Origin: Oscarella lobularis | Lineage: Eukaryota; Porifera; Homoscleromorpha; Homosclerophorida; Oscarellidae | NCBI RefSeq assembly: GCF_947507565.1 | Contig: NC_089176.1 | Location: 3,720,001 to 3,784,000 of the forward strand | Direction: 5' to 3' | DNA length: 64,000 nucleotides | In this document: one piece after another, positions 30,301 to 43,551 of the stretch | Numbering within the stretch: the first letter of the stretch is position 1 | Layout: the number at the start of each line of letters is the position of its first letter | Notes under the pieces: model-generated | What the model was told of the DNA's origin: nothing | Seen by the model: the letters and a program-made list of their open reading frames with translations, nothing else | Databases searched by the model: none | Position numbers and translations under genes: made by a program

Positions 30301-33300
30301 CTGTTACTGAATATCTAATCGATCATTGTGGTGTCAATGTCGATGATCAAGAGAATGTAATGAGCAATTAAATGATTTTTGGATAGAACAAAGTATTTTT
30401 GGATGCAGGATGGCTGGACTTCGCTGATGATGGCTTGTGAAGAAGGCCATCTTGACACTGTGCAACTACTCGTTTCTAAACAATGTGATATCAATATTGG
30501 TACGAAGGTTTGTAGTATATGTTATTCTTGTTTAGCATTTGGTATATTTGCAATGTCATAGTCTGGAAAGACGGCATTATTTCTGTCCTGCTCGTGTGGT
30601 CAAAATGATATTGCAGAGTTTTTGATAAAAAGGAAGGGTCTGACATTTGCAGTAAGAGTGATTATGTACTTTCTGTCCAATTCTCTTTCATGTTACAGTA
30701 GCAAAACTCTCATGATGTATTATTGGCTGCTCTTCGGAACTGTCGTTTTTCAAGTGTACAACAATTAGCAAGCTGCGTTCTTTTTGATGTACTAAATAAT
30801 TTTGTTTTTTGACTATTTTGTGCAATACTTTTTTAGAAAATGACCGTCGTCAACGATGTTCTCCTTACCAGACGGAACAAAAAAGATAATAATTTTAGTG
30901 AACCTCAACTACTGTCGCTTCTTCTTGCCCGCGGAGCTTCTGCTAGTGTTAAAAACAAAGTCAGGAATTGACAAAAGTGTTGGGTTTTTACTGATTTTTT
31001 TCTTTAGCACGGTAAATTACCGTACGAATATGCTAGCGGCGAAAGCCGGCGTGTTCTAAAGCATGCTTGGGTATTTAGTTATTCACCCACCCCAACTAAT
31101 TAATTACCTATTAATTTTAATGCTTTAGCTCGAATCTCAATATGCTGAATTGAGCATTATGGGCTGTTCATCTCCAAGCCGGATTAAGGTGTGCGTAATT
31201 GGCAACGAAAGGGCAGGGAAGAGCACTCTCATTCGATCTCTGCAACAATCACTTCTAGGCGCACTTGCAAGAAGCATATTTGGACAAGATGATCCTGATC
31301 GTACAGCTGGTATTAAATTTGAAGAAGCAAATATTGACTCTGCTGGCGAGTTGGTCTTTTGTGATTTTGGTGGGCAAAAGGACTTTCACAAAACGCACAG
31401 CCTGTTCTTCAGTTCAGCGACGGTTTTTGTTCTGGTAATTGACTTGAGCAGACCGTGGAACGAGATACTTGACTCTGGTTTCTACTGGCCGTCGTTCACC
31501 AAATGCAGTCTTCTTGTCTCTGCTGATAGCAAAGCCAGACTCATTCTGGTCGGCAGTCGGGGAGAGCAAGTTGGACCGGAGTTATTGAAACGGCTCTCGC
31601 GCTCTCTTAAAACCAAGTTTTCTAAATGGTTTGACGTTTCAGATGAACAATTTGTACTTGACTGTCGTTCGCCAAGAACACAAACGATGGACTCTATTAG
31701 AGCTCATCTTGGCCAATTGAAACAGCAGTGCATGAAAGTAAGTTTTTTATTTTTTATTGCAGTAAGTGTCTGATCTGTGCGTAGAGTGCAAAAAAAGTTC
31801 CAAGCATTGTGGAAAAGGTGGAGTCAGATTTACTGCCACTCGTACGGAAGCTTCTCTTATCATCTGAGCATCCGCTCCAAGCGTTGGCAAAAGCCAAAAA
31901 CCTGCTTCCGGAGCAATTGTCGTCTGTAATTCGTCAATTACTGTGCAACGTAAGCAAAACGCTCTAATTCTAATCACATGAAACGATAATTTTTCGTGGA
32001 GCAGGAGGATCAATGCTCTGAAGAAGGGACTACAATTCTATCTGACTTTGAGCTCACTGTTGACAAGGTACTTCGCTAGTACTGCACATGTAGTCTATGT
32101 AACAGCGCTCTTCTTAGATTCAACGAACCGATCGCCATTGCATTCCCTGTGGTTTACTGTTGGCGATGATCGATAAAACGGTTTTTCCTGGACTTCGCAA
32201 AGACGTTCAAACACAGATTCTCAAATTTCTTCACACGTATTCATCAGTAGGTTTCGTTAGTGTAATGCGTTAGCATATTAAGTTGGTATTATCATAGATT
32301 ATTGTGTTCGAAGAAGAAGACGTGTTGGTGGTCAATCCCAACTGGCTTTGTTATAATGTAATAGGCCCGCTAATGTCTCCTAAAGAATTTCCTATTCACA
32401 TGACGCCAACAACAAATGGTATATTTAGCCTTGAGGATATCAGAGTAACACTAAAAGAATTCAGCAAGAGTCAAAAGACACGATTGACTGATGTGAATGA
32501 AGCAATCAAAATCCTTTGTCGCTTGGAAATCTGCTACCCTCTTCCTTATAACCCTCACAAGTTTCAATTTCCGGCCCTAATCCAAGAGGAACGACCAGCT
32601 GATGCTTGGATGAACAATGCTGACAAGCCTGTTTATGTTGGTCGCCGGCTTCAGTGTGACAATGACACGGACATTATTACACCTGGCACTATGCCTTTCT
32701 TTCAAGCTCACGTAGCAGCTGGACTCGGATCTCCGGAATCAGTATCATCTCTTTCACCAATTGTCTGGAAGGGTGGTATTAAAACGTTTGAAAGTGTGCG
32801 CGGTCTGCGCTTTGAAACACTCGTCGAACTGACTGAAAACGAAAGAGCAATTGACATAATTGTTCGCGGGCCAATGTATTCAGCAGCTGAGTGCTATAAA
32901 CTTGTACAAGAAACCAAAACAAGGGTTGAGGAAATGCTAGACCAAAGAAGCCCTGGAACAGACCTATTTGAACTAGTCTTGAGTTGCAAAGACATGAAGA
33001 AACTAGCTGAGCCACGTCATGGCTACAGCTGCGAGGAAATTGATTGTGCAAAAAGCGATGATGAGTATCCTAAAGTATCTTTGGACTCAACGTCAGAGGA
33101 ATACGTCAGTGATCTGATTGCTGTTCCAGACGATCACGTCAACGTCGTGCTGCCATGTGAAGTTAAACGATATATGCATGACAATTTTTGTTCTACTTCA
33201 CTTGTGCCACAATCAATGGCCAGGAGTCTAGGAATGCGAAGAACTCGGCTTTCTTCGACTTCTTCAGCTGATAGTGTTTTTATTCAGTGGAGCCAACGAA

Positions 33301-33951
33301 TGGACGCCACCTTGCCTAAACTTATAAAGGCTCTGAAGGAAACAGAGCAAACTGACTTATTAGATATGTTGGAAGAGGAAGGTTTGGTTCCAATTGAGGT
33401 ATTAAAAATTTGCTATTAGGGGTTATCATTATAATATCATGTAGGTCAATCTTGAGGTTGCATCAGCTTCAGATGACTCAGAGAACTTGGTGATAATGTT
33501 AGAAGCTTATAAATGCTGTAGCTTAATTAATCTTTTGCAGGCTATTGAAGATAACGAAGGTGAGCTCAATGAAGGCGAGCTCAGTGGTGCTTGCTTCATG
33601 CCGCGTGAGGAAGTGGACATGCACTATGAAGACAAGAGCACCGTCACAAAATTTGACGACGACGAGATTGTGAAAGATTGTCATATTGACGCAATTGAAA
33701 ATGAACTATTTGAGGATCATGATGACGTAGTTTCGTTTGGAAGCAAGCTTTTGGGTTGGAGTCATACAAAAGTGTTGAGCTATCTGTCCGACAGGCCGGA
33801 TCGTCGAATTGGTCAGAAGGTGTCTCGCCTTCTTTATCGTTGGAAGGATCAAGTTGAAACTCCTACTATATCAATGCTTCTGTCATACCTCAAGAAATTT
33901 GACAAGGAAGGCATTGCGATTCAACTTCTGAAGTCCTGCAAGAAACCATGA
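27315..33951 (+). CDS. ANK-ROC-COR-death domain protein, paralogue 1
   Basis: Exon 1 starts MASHKGKVSYEELPFL. About 21 ankyrin repeats follow, almost all one per exon of about 99 bases in phase 0. They alternate GWTSLMMACQEGHLDTVQLL and GWTALHVASxxGQTAVTEYL types. After linker exons (SHDVLLAALRNCR, FSEPQLLSLLLARGA, LPYEYASGE) comes a ROC GTPase exon (about 31130-31738) with P-loop GNERAGKST and G3 DFGGQKDFHKTH; the usual NKxD motif is replaced by VGSRGEQ. COR exons follow (EEEDVLVVNPNWLCYNVIGP, YPLPYNPHKFQFPAL). A final exon (33541-33951) encodes an acidic linker and a six-helix death-like domain (LLGWSHTKVLSYL, LLSYLKKFDKEGIAIQLLKS). The layout is that of DAPK1 without its kinase. All exons inspected are open. 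Function is unknown; death signalling is inference. Confidence 0.88.
27534..30655 (+). repeat. Ankyrin exon array 1 (about 301-base dimer)
   Basis: From about 28000 the sequence repeats every 301 bases as exon A, intron, exon B, intron. Introns (about 48 and 55 bases) are conserved as strongly as exons, for example the recurring GTTTGTAATAAATTACGG and TTTTTGGATAGAACAAAG segments. This shows expansion by unequal crossover or conversion of the whole two-exon genomic unit. Confidence 0.92.
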
Positions 33952-34567
33952 ATCAGTTAAAAAGTGGATAGGTTTTATTCTACAATTCATTGGTATCCAC
34001 GTCACGTCTTTGTGTGTTTTGTTTATGCAATCTACGTTTACTTCTCACCAATTATGTTAGCAAATTCAAGAGTAGGAAGCTATCAAAAGGAATATGTGTG
34101 TTTGTGTGTTTTATTTACAATTGGGATTCACGTTTACTTCTCAAAGGCAAATCTCACCAATTAGCAATTCAATAGGTAGGCAATTATTGACTTCTCGTGT
34201 TTGTGTGCTTTTAGTTATATGTACAACGATTATTCACTTCTTATCAGTATGTTACGCTTTTTCTTTCTATGACAAATTCTGTCTGATACAGAATGTACAA
34301 AAACAGGATAGCACCACCGATACTCTAGTATCCGTGATAGCACGTCTATATACCTCGTTGTGAACGTCGTCGCTCTCCTTGTGTCACTCCATCGCCTTCT
34401 GTATTGCACTGGCCATCTTGTTGAGATGCGTAGGGCGCTCCTTCCGCACGGGATCGCGCAAACGGCGACCACGCGTTCTTCGCATCTCGTCTAGCGCGCG
34501 TTTAGCCCTTCTCACGTGGTCCTATAAAAAGCCCAACGAAGCCGCGACCTCTGCCGCATATCAGAGA
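33952..34567. other. 3' flank of paralogue 1 ending in an orphan carrier-gene promoter
   Basis: The first 400 bases match the 3' flanks of paralogues 2 and 3. From about 34370 to 34560 the sequence matches the promoter region of the downstream carrier-protein genes, including a CACGTGG...CTATAAAA box at about 34515-34528. It then switches abruptly to CEP95 intron sequence at about 34567. The carrier gene itself is missing here, which marks a duplication breakpoint. Confidence 0.75.
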
Positions 34568-35565
34568 TTGCACTATCCTAATCAATGATATTTATTTATG
34601 GTGCATCTTTCTTATTTTTACCTGTAGAGCTTCCCTGATCAATTCCTGCGTGCTTCCGTCACCCGCCCTGGTAGCAGCGACGCGACGTATTGATTTTCTG
34701 ACTGGAATGCTTGATACGGGCTTTGTCACTCTCATTCCCCCAATGCCTTGAGCCCGTTTCCCACTTGGTGACTCTATAGAGTCTATAGAACTGAGAGACG
34801 GCGTTCTTGGTATTTAGTGGATCTTCCAATTGAGTTGATATTGATCCCTCTGATTGAGAACGACGTCTATGACGTCTCCTTGGATCCTCATCGCCTTCAG
34901 AAGACGTGACGTCAGATTTCAAGTCATATGTTACGTTGAGTTCCTCCTGATGACTCTCTGAGACTGCGGAGTGAAGGCTTGATGATAGAGAAGCAGAACC
35001 ACTCCCACTTTCATCTATTCAAAAAATCTATAAGTCTTGATTCTATCTCTAATTGATTAAATAATGTCATTGAACTAAATGTAAGGTAGCTACGATTTTC
35101 TTCTGGGTTTTCTCTTGCCTTCTGATTCGAGTATGAATTCCATGAGGCCAGCGAGGATTTCGATTAGGTTTCGTACTGATAGCGGTTTTTTTGCCGCTAC
35201 GTCGCGTCCTGTGATGTGACTGAGATCGGTGAGAAGGATTTTCGTTGCAAGTTCGTCGATTCCCAGCTGGATGTTCCATTCCTGGTCTTTGCGACTCTTT
35301 CCTGGCTTCAAGACGCCTAAAGTGAAGACTTGTCGCCTGCAAATGCGTTGTTTTTTGTTCGCTTTCCTTCCAACGGATGCCCAAAGATTCGTTCGAGGAT
35401 CGAAACGATGTCGTTTCCTTCGATACTACGCAAGCGAGCGATTTTTCTCGCACTGCCAATGTACAGTCATCCTCAATGAAGAAGATGCCGGAATTGAGCA
35501 ATGGTGATGTATCAAAATTAAATTGAGCTCGCAATGACAGTTTGAATTGAGTGCGCAAGCGCAAT
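34568..35565 (-). pseudogene. Truncated CEP95 5' fragment
   Basis: This is closely similar to 26150-27130 of the intact CEP95 gene, including introns (same splice site contexts, same [17 protein letters not shown] exon). It is broken in several ways. The Ser/Arg exon is shifted out of frame around 34800 by deletions. The beginning of exon 1 with the start codon is replaced by about 80 unrelated bases (35460-35540). All downstream exons are absent. It was copied with the ANK-ROC-COR duplication. Confidence 0.88.
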
Positions 35566-35898
35566 TCTAGCGCGCGTTGCCAGACTTTCTCACGTGAAAT
35601 CTCACGTGCCTACTCTGCCTACACAAACTCCCACTCACTCAAAGAATCGGTCTCCGAAGAAAATTCGAATACCAATTTCTTCTTGCAACCAAAAAATAGA
35701 TTTGAAATACGCAGTTCTACAGTATGCGTGGCTGAAAAGCCTCTGTGCGTATGACTCTTGCAGTCTGGCTGCTCCCGACGTACAGTCTACGCGTCACGTG
35801 CTGCTACTCACCCGCTTTGGGGTGGAGATCTTTGCTAGCTCCTTTCGCTGTGCTTCAAGTTGTCAAACAGACTCAAACCAGTTTTGCACTGTCTAGCA

Positions 35899-38800
35899 AT
35901 GGCTAGTCATGAGGACAAAGTTTCCTATGAAGAATTGCCATTTCTAATGGATCGACGATTGGCCAGTAGCCAGAGCACCAATGTGAGATAAATACTAGCT
36001 CATTAGGCTATAGTGTGATTGCTGTCTCAAAAGGACCGTGATGACAGCACTAAAAATGGCGATACTTCGGTAAAATCGATCACGTGATGCGAGTAGTAAT
36101 GCTTTGGTGAAAAAAGCTACATTTTAGACAGGCGGGACTGCGTTGCATTATGCGTGTTTTCATGGTAAGACGGAATTAGCTAAAGATCTCATTCATCACT
36201 ATCAAGCAAGAGTAAATGTGACAGACAAGGTACGCTGACGTATATACGTATATGAAACGTGCCTTTTAATTAAACTTTTGTCACTGCGGAAGAATGGCTG
36301 GATGCCTTTAATGGTTGCATGTCAGGAAGGTCATCTATTGATGGCAAAACTGCTTGTTTCCAAAAACTGTTCTGTCAAAATTCAATCTAAAGTAAGCAAA
36401 AGTATGAAAGTAAATGGAAAAACATAATCTCTAAAAAAGAGAGGCTCAACAACGTTACACGTCGCTTCTTTTTATGGTCGAACTGCTGTTACTCAATATC
36501 TAATCGATCATTGTGGTGTCAATGTCGATGATCAAGACAATGTAATGAGCAATTAAATGCTTTTTGGATAGAACAAAGTTTTTTGCAGAATGGCTGGACT
36601 TCGCTGATGATGGCTTGTGAAAAAGGCCATCTTGACACTGTGCAACTACTCATTTCTAAACAATGTGATACAAATATTAGAACGAAGGTTTGTAATAAAT
36701 TACAGCAATAAGAAGTAATTTACGGCAATTTGTAGAATGGCTGGACAGCGTTACACGCCGCTTCTTCTAATGGTAAAACTGCTGTTACTGAATATCTAAT
36801 CGATCATTGTGGTGTCAATGTCAATGAACAAAACAATGTAATGAGCAATTAAATGATTTTGAATAGAACAACGTACTTTTGGATGCAGAATGGCTGGACT
36901 TCGCTGATGAAGGCTTGTAAAAAAGGCCATCTTGGCACTGTGCAACTACTCGTTTCTAAACAATGTGATATCAATATTAGAACGAAGGTTTGTAATAAAT
37001 TACGGTAATAAGAAGTAATTTACGTCAATTTGTAGAATGGCTGGACAGCGTTACACGTCGCTTCTTATAATGGTCAAACTGCTGTTACTGAATATCTAAT
37101 CGATCATTTTGGTGTCAATGTCGATGAACAAAACGATGTAATGAGCAATTAAATGCTTTTGAATAGCAAGAAAGTATTTTTGGATGCAGGATGACTGGAC
37201 TTTGCTGATGATGGCTTGTCAAGAAGGCCATCTTGACACTGTGCAACTACTTGTTTCTAAACAATGTGATATCAATATTAGAGAGAAGGTTTGTAATAAA
37301 TTACGGTAACAAGAAGTAATTCACCGCAATTTGTAGGATGGCTGGACAGCGTTACACGTCGCTTCTTATAATGGTCAAACTGCTGTTACTGAATATCTAA
37401 TCGATCATTGTGGTGTCAATGTCAATGAACAAAACGATGTAATGATCAATTAAATGCTTTTTGGATAGAACAAAGTATTTTTGGATGTAGGATGACTGGA
37501 CTTTGCTGATGATGGCTTGTCAAGAAGGCCATCTTGACACTGTGCAACTACTTGTTTCTAAACAATGTGATATCGATATTAGAGAGAAGGTTTGTAATAA
37601 ATTACGGTAACAAGAAGTAATTCACCGCAATTTGTAGGATGGCTGGACAGCGTTACACGTCGCTTCTTATCATGGTCAAACTGCTGTTACTGAATATCTA
37701 ATCGATCATTGTGGTGTCAATGTCAATGAACAAAACGATGTACTGAGCAATTAGATGATCTTTGGATAAAACAATGTATTTTTCGATGTAGAATGGCTCG
37801 ACTTCGCTGATGATGGCTTGTCAAGAAGGCCATCTTGACACTGTGCAACGACTCGTTTCTAAACAATGTGATATCACTATAAGAAAGAAGGTTTGTAATA
37901 AATTACGGTAATAAGAAGTAATTCACGCGGCAATTTGTAGAATGGCTGGGCAGCGTTACACGTCGCTTCTTTTTATGGTCAAACTGCTGTTACTAAATAT
38001 TTAATCAATCACTGTGGTGTCAATGTCAATGAACAAAACGATGTAATGAGCAAATGAATGATATTTGGATAGAACATTGTATTTTTGGATGCAGCATGGC
38101 TGGACTTCGCTGATGATGGCTTGTCAAGAAGGCCATCTTGACACTGTGCAACTATTCGTTTCTAAACAATGTGATATCAATATTAGAACAAAGGTTTGTA
38201 ATAAATTACGATAATAAGAAGTAATTCACGGCAATTTGTAGAATGGCTGGACAGCGTTATACGTCGCTTCTTATCATGGTGAAACTGCTGTTGCTGAATA
38301 TCTAATCGATCATTGTGGTGTCAATGTCAATGAACAAAACGATGTAATGAACAAATGAATGATATTTGGATAGGACAATGTATTTTTGGATGCAGAATGG
38401 TTGGACTTCGCTGATAATGGCTTGTCAAGAAGGCCATCTTGACACTGTGCAACTACTTGTTTTTAAACAATGTGATATCAATATTAGAACAAAAGTTTGT
38501 AATAAATTACGATAATAAGAAGTAATTCACGGCAATTTGTAGAATGGCTGGACAGCGTTACACGTCGCTTCTTATCATGGTCAATTTGCTGTTACTGAAT
38601 ATCTAATCGATCATTTTGGTGTCAATGTCGATGAACAAAACGATGTAATGAGCAATTAAATGCTTTCTGGATAGAACAATGTATTTTTGAATGCAGAATG
38701 GTTGGACTTCGCTGATGATGGCTTGTCAAAAAGGCCATCTTAACACTGTTAGCCTACTCGTTTCTAAACAAAGTGATATCAATATTAAAGAGAAGGTTTG

Positions 38801-41800
38801 TAATAAATTACGGTAATAAGAAGTAATTCACGACAACTTGTAGAATGGCTGGACAGCGCTACACTTCGCTTCTTTTTATGGCCAAACTGCTGTTACTGAA
38901 TATCTAATCGAGCATTGTGGTGTCAATGTCAATGAACAAAACGATGTAATGAGCAATTAAAGAGTTTTGGATAGAACAAAGTATTTTTGGATGCAGAATG
39001 GCTGGACTTCGCTGATGATGGCTTGTCAAAAAGGCCATCTTGACACTGTGCAACTACTCGTTTCTAAACAATGTGATATCAATATTAGAGAGAAGGTTTG
39101 TTTTAAATTGCGGTAATAAGAAATAATTCACGGCAATTTGTAGGATGGCTGGACAGCGTTACACGTCGCTTCTTATCATGGTCAAACTGCTGTTGTCACT
39201 GAAGACCTAATCGATCATCGTGGTGTCAATGTCAATGAACAAAACGATGTACCGGTAATAAGGAATTAAATGCTTTTTGGATAGAACAATGTATTTTTGG
39301 ATGCAGGATGACTGGTCTTTGCCGATGATGGGTCAAGAAGACCAACTTGAGACTGTGGTTCTTAGACTATGTGATATCAATATTAGAACAAAGGTTTGTA
39401 ATAAATTACGGTAATAAGAAGTAATATACGGCAATTTGTAGGATGGCTCGACAGCGTTACACGTTGCTTCTTCTAATGGCCAAACTGCTGTTACTGAATA
39501 TCTAATCGATCATTGTGGTGTCAATGTCAATGAACAAAACAATGTAATAAGCAATTAAATGATTTTTTGGATAGAACAAAGTATTTTTGGATACAGGATG
39601 GCCGGACTTCGCTGATGAATGCTTGTCAAAAAGGCCATCTTGACACTGTGCAACTACTCGTTTCTAAACAATGCGATATCAATGTTAGAACGAAGGTTTG
39701 TAATAAATGTTATTCTTGTATGGCATTTGGTATATGTTCAATGTCATAGTCTGGAAAGACGGCATTATTTCTGTCTTGCTCGGGTGGTCAAAATGATATT
39801 GCAGATTTTTTGATAAAAAGGAAGGATCTGACATTTGCAGTAAGAGTGATTAGATACTTTCTGTCCAATTCTCTTTCATGTTACAACAGAAAAGCTCTCA
39901 TGATGTATTATTGGCGGCTCTTCGGAACTGTCGTTTGTCAATTGTACAACAATTAGCAAGCTGCGTTCTTTTTGATGTACCGAATGCTGTTTTCGACTAT
40001 TTGTGCAATACGTTTTTTGTAGAAAATGACTGTCGTCAACGATGTTCTCCTTATCAGACGGAACGAAGGAGATTATAATTTTAGTGAACCTCAACTACTG
40101 TCGCTTCTTCTTGCCCGCGGAGCTTCTGCTAGTGTTAAAAACAAAGTCAGTAATTGACAAAAGTGTTGGTTTTTTTACTAATTTTTTCTTTAGCACGGTA
40201 AATTACCGTACGAATATGCTAGCGGTGAAAGCCGGCGTATTCTAAAGGATGCTTGGGTATTTAGTTATTCACCCCAACTAATTAATTACCCATTAATTTT
40301 AATGCTGTAGGTCAAATCTCAATATGCTGAATTGAGCGTTATGGGCTATTCATCTCCGAGCCGGATTAAGGTGTGCGTAATTGGCGACGAAAGGGCAGGG
40401 AAGAGCACTCTCATTCAATCCCTGCAACGAACATTTATAGGCTCATTTGCCAGTAGCATACCATGGGTATCATCTATACAAGAGGATCCTGATCGTACAG
40501 CTTGTATTAAATTTGAAGAAGCAAATATTTCTTCTGCTGGCGAGTTGGTTTTTTGTGATTTTGGTGGGCAAAAGGACTTTCACAAAACGCACAGCCTGTT
40601 CTTCAGTTCAGCGACGGTTTTTGTTCTGGTAATTGACTTGACCAGACCGTGGGACGAGATACTTGGCTCTGGTTTCTACTGGCTGTCGTTTACCAAATGC
40701 AGTCTTCTCGTCTCTGATAGCAAAGTCAGGCTCATTCTGGTTGGCAGTCGGGGAGAGCAAGTTGAACCGAAGCTATTGAAACGGCTCTCGTGCTCTCTTA
40801 GAGCCAAGTTTTCTAAATGGTTTGACATTTCAGATGAACAATTTGTGCTTGACTGTCGTTCGTCAAGAACACAAGCGATGAACTCTATTAAAGATCATCT
40901 TAGCCAATTGAAACAGCAGTGCATGAAAGTAAGTTTTTTATTTCTTTATTTGCAGTCAGTGTCTGATCTGCGAGTAGAGTGCAGAAAAGGTTCCAAACAT
41001 TGTGGAAAAGGTGGAATCAAATTTACTGCCACTCCTACGGAAGCTTCTCTTATCATCTGAGCATCCGCTCCAAGCGTTAGCGAAAGACGATAGTCTGCTT
41101 CCGGAGCAATTGTCGTCTTTAATTCGTCAATTACTGCGCAACGTAAGCAGACTTAAACGCTCTGATCACCATGAAACTTTATGTTTACATGCAGGATCAC
41201 CAATTCTCCGAAGAAAGTGTTGCAATTTTATCTGATTTTGACCTCACTGTTGATAAGGTGCATTCTTCGCCACTCTGTACATGCAGTCTAAGTAGCACTC
41301 TTCTCTACTTAGATTCAACGAACCGATCGTTATTGTATCCCCTGTGGTTTACTGTTGGCAATGATCGATAAAAATGTTTTTTCTGGACTTCGCAAAGACG
41401 TTCAAACACAGATTCTCGATTTTCTTCACACATATTCATCAGTAAGGTTTTATTAGGATAATTAAAATTCAGAATTGGCATAATAAGTTGGCATATAGAT
41501 AATTGTGTTTAAAGAAGAAGACGTGTTGGTGGTCAATCCCAACTGGCTTTGTAATAATGTGATAGGCTCGCTAATGTCTCCTAAAGAATTTCCTATTCAC
41601 ATGACACGAACAACAAATGGCATTTTCAGCCTCGAGGATGTCAGAGGGACACTACAAGAATTTAATAAAAGACAAAAGACACAATTGATTGACGTGAATG
41701 AAGCAATCAAAATACTTTGTCGCTTGGATATCTGCTACCCTCTTCCTTATAACCCTCATAAGTTTCAATTTCCGGCCCTAATCCAAGAGGAACGACCAGC

Positions 41801-43177
41801 TGATGCTTGGATGGACAATGCTGACAAGCCTGTTTATGTTGGTCGCCGGCTTCAGTGTGACAATGACACAGACATTATTACACCTGGCACTATGCCTTTC
41901 TTTCAAGCTCACGTAGCAGCTGGACTCGGATCTCCAGAATCAGTATCATCTCTTTCACCAATTGTCTGGAAGGGTGGTATTAAAACGTTTGAAAGTGTGC
42001 GCGGTCTGCGCTTTGAAACACTCGTTGAACTGACTGAAAACGAAAGAGCAATTGACATAATCGTTCGCGGGCCAATGTATTCAGCAGCTGAGTGCTATAA
42101 ACTTGTACAAGAAACCAAAACAAGGGTTGAGAAAATGCTAGACCAAAGAAGCCCTGGAACAGACCGATTTGAACTAGTCTTGAGTTCCAAAGACATGGAG
42201 AATCTAGCTGAGCCCCGTCATGGCTATAGCTGCGAGGAAATTGATCGGACAAAACGCCGTGATGAGCATCCTAAAGTATGTCTGGACTCAACGTCAGAGG
42301 AATACATCAGTGATCTTATTGCTGTTCCAGACGATCACGGCAACGTTGTGCTGCCATGTGAAGTTAAAAAATGTATGCTTGAAAGTTTTCATCAGTCTAC
42401 TTCAGAAGTTGCGCAACAATTAACGAGAAGTCTGGAAAAGCAAAGAACTCGGCTTTCTTCGACTTCTTCAGCTGATAGTGTTTCTATTCAGTGGAGCCGA
42501 CGAATGAAGGCTACCTTGCCAAAACTTATAAAGGCTCTAGAAGAAGCGCAGCAAACCAATTTGTTAGATATGTTGAAAGAAGAAGGTTTGATGATTCCAA
42601 TTGAGGTACATACCTATAAAAATTCGCTATGATGGGTTATCACTATTATATCATGTAGGAAAATCCCCTCAAGGTTGCATCAGCTTCAGATGACTCAGAG
42701 AACCTGGTGGTAATGCTTAAAGTGTAGAAAAAGCTTATGAATGCTGCAGTGTTTTATTTGCAGGCTATTGAAGATAATGAAGGTGAGCTCAACGAAGATG
42801 AGCTCAGTGGTGCTTGCTTCATGCCGCGCGAGGAAGTGGATATGCACCATGAAGGCAAGAGCACCGTCAAAAAATCTGACGACGATGACGAAATTGTGAA
42901 AGATTATCATATTGACGCAATTGAAAATGAACTATTTGAGGATCACGATGACGTAGTTTCGTTTGGAAGCAAGCTTTTGGGTTGGAGTCGTACAAAAGTG
43001 TTGAGCTATCTGTCCGACAGGGCGGATCGTCGAATTGGCCAGAAAGTGTCTCTCCTCCTACATCGTTGGACGGATAAAGTTGAAACTCCTACTAAATCAA
43101 TGCTTCTGTCGTATCTCAAGAAATTTGACAAGGAAGGCATTGCGATTCGACTTCTGAAGTCCTGCAAAAAACCATGA
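35899..43177 (+). CDS. ANK-ROC-COR-death domain protein, paralogue 2
   Basis: Same plan as paralogue 1, starting MASHEDKVSYEELPFL. About 25 ankyrin exons (36130-39840) follow. One (39305) has lost 12 bases and another (39147) gained 3, but both stay in frame, which argues for selection on the reading frame. The ROC exon (from about 40315) has P-loop GDERAGKST, DFGGQKDFHKTH and an insertion giving WVSSIQEDP after the first helix. The COR exon runs to 42605. The acidic linker and death-like domain (LLGWSRTKVLSYL, LLSYLKKFDKEGIAIRLLKS) end at 43177. No disabling change was found. The upstream region carries about 165 extra bases (35710-35877) absent from paralogue 1, so its regulation may differ. 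No kinase or LRR is present. Confidence 0.88.
36130..39845 (+). repeat. Ankyrin exon array 2
   Basis: About 25 ankyrin exons with the same 301-303 base dimer period as array 1. Neighbouring units within the array are more alike than expected for ancient repeats (runs such as ACTGTGCAACTACT recur almost unchanged). Two more two-exon units are present than in array 1. Confidence 0.9.
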
Positions 43178-43551
43178 ATCAGTTAAAAAGTGGATAGGTT
43201 ATATTCTACAATTCATTGGTATCCACGTCACGTCTTTGTGTGTGTGTTTTGTTTACGGAATCTACTTCTCACCAATCATGTTAGCAAATTCAAGAGTAGG
43301 AAGCTATCAAAAGGAATTTGTGTGTTTTTGTATTCTATTCTACAATTGGGATTCACGTTTACTTCTCAAAGGCAAATCTCACCAATTAGCAATTCAATAG
43401 GTAGGCAATTATTGACTTCTCGTGTTTGTGTGCTTTTAGTTATACGTACAACTATTATTCACTTCTTATCAGTATGTTTATGCTTTTTATTTCTATGACA
43501 AATTCTGTCTGATACAGAATGTACAAAAAACAGGATAGCACGTTTATATAC

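Noticed and set aside
30705-30725. Premature TAG in paralogue 1 after the ankyrin array
   Set aside because: The stop disappears if the acceptor is TTACAGTAG, which keeps the SHDVLLAALRNCR frame shared with paralogue 2.
39305-39395. Broken ankyrin exon in paralogue 2 as a disabling lesion
   Set aside because: The deletion is 12 bases and the exon remains open and in phase, so it shortens one repeat only.
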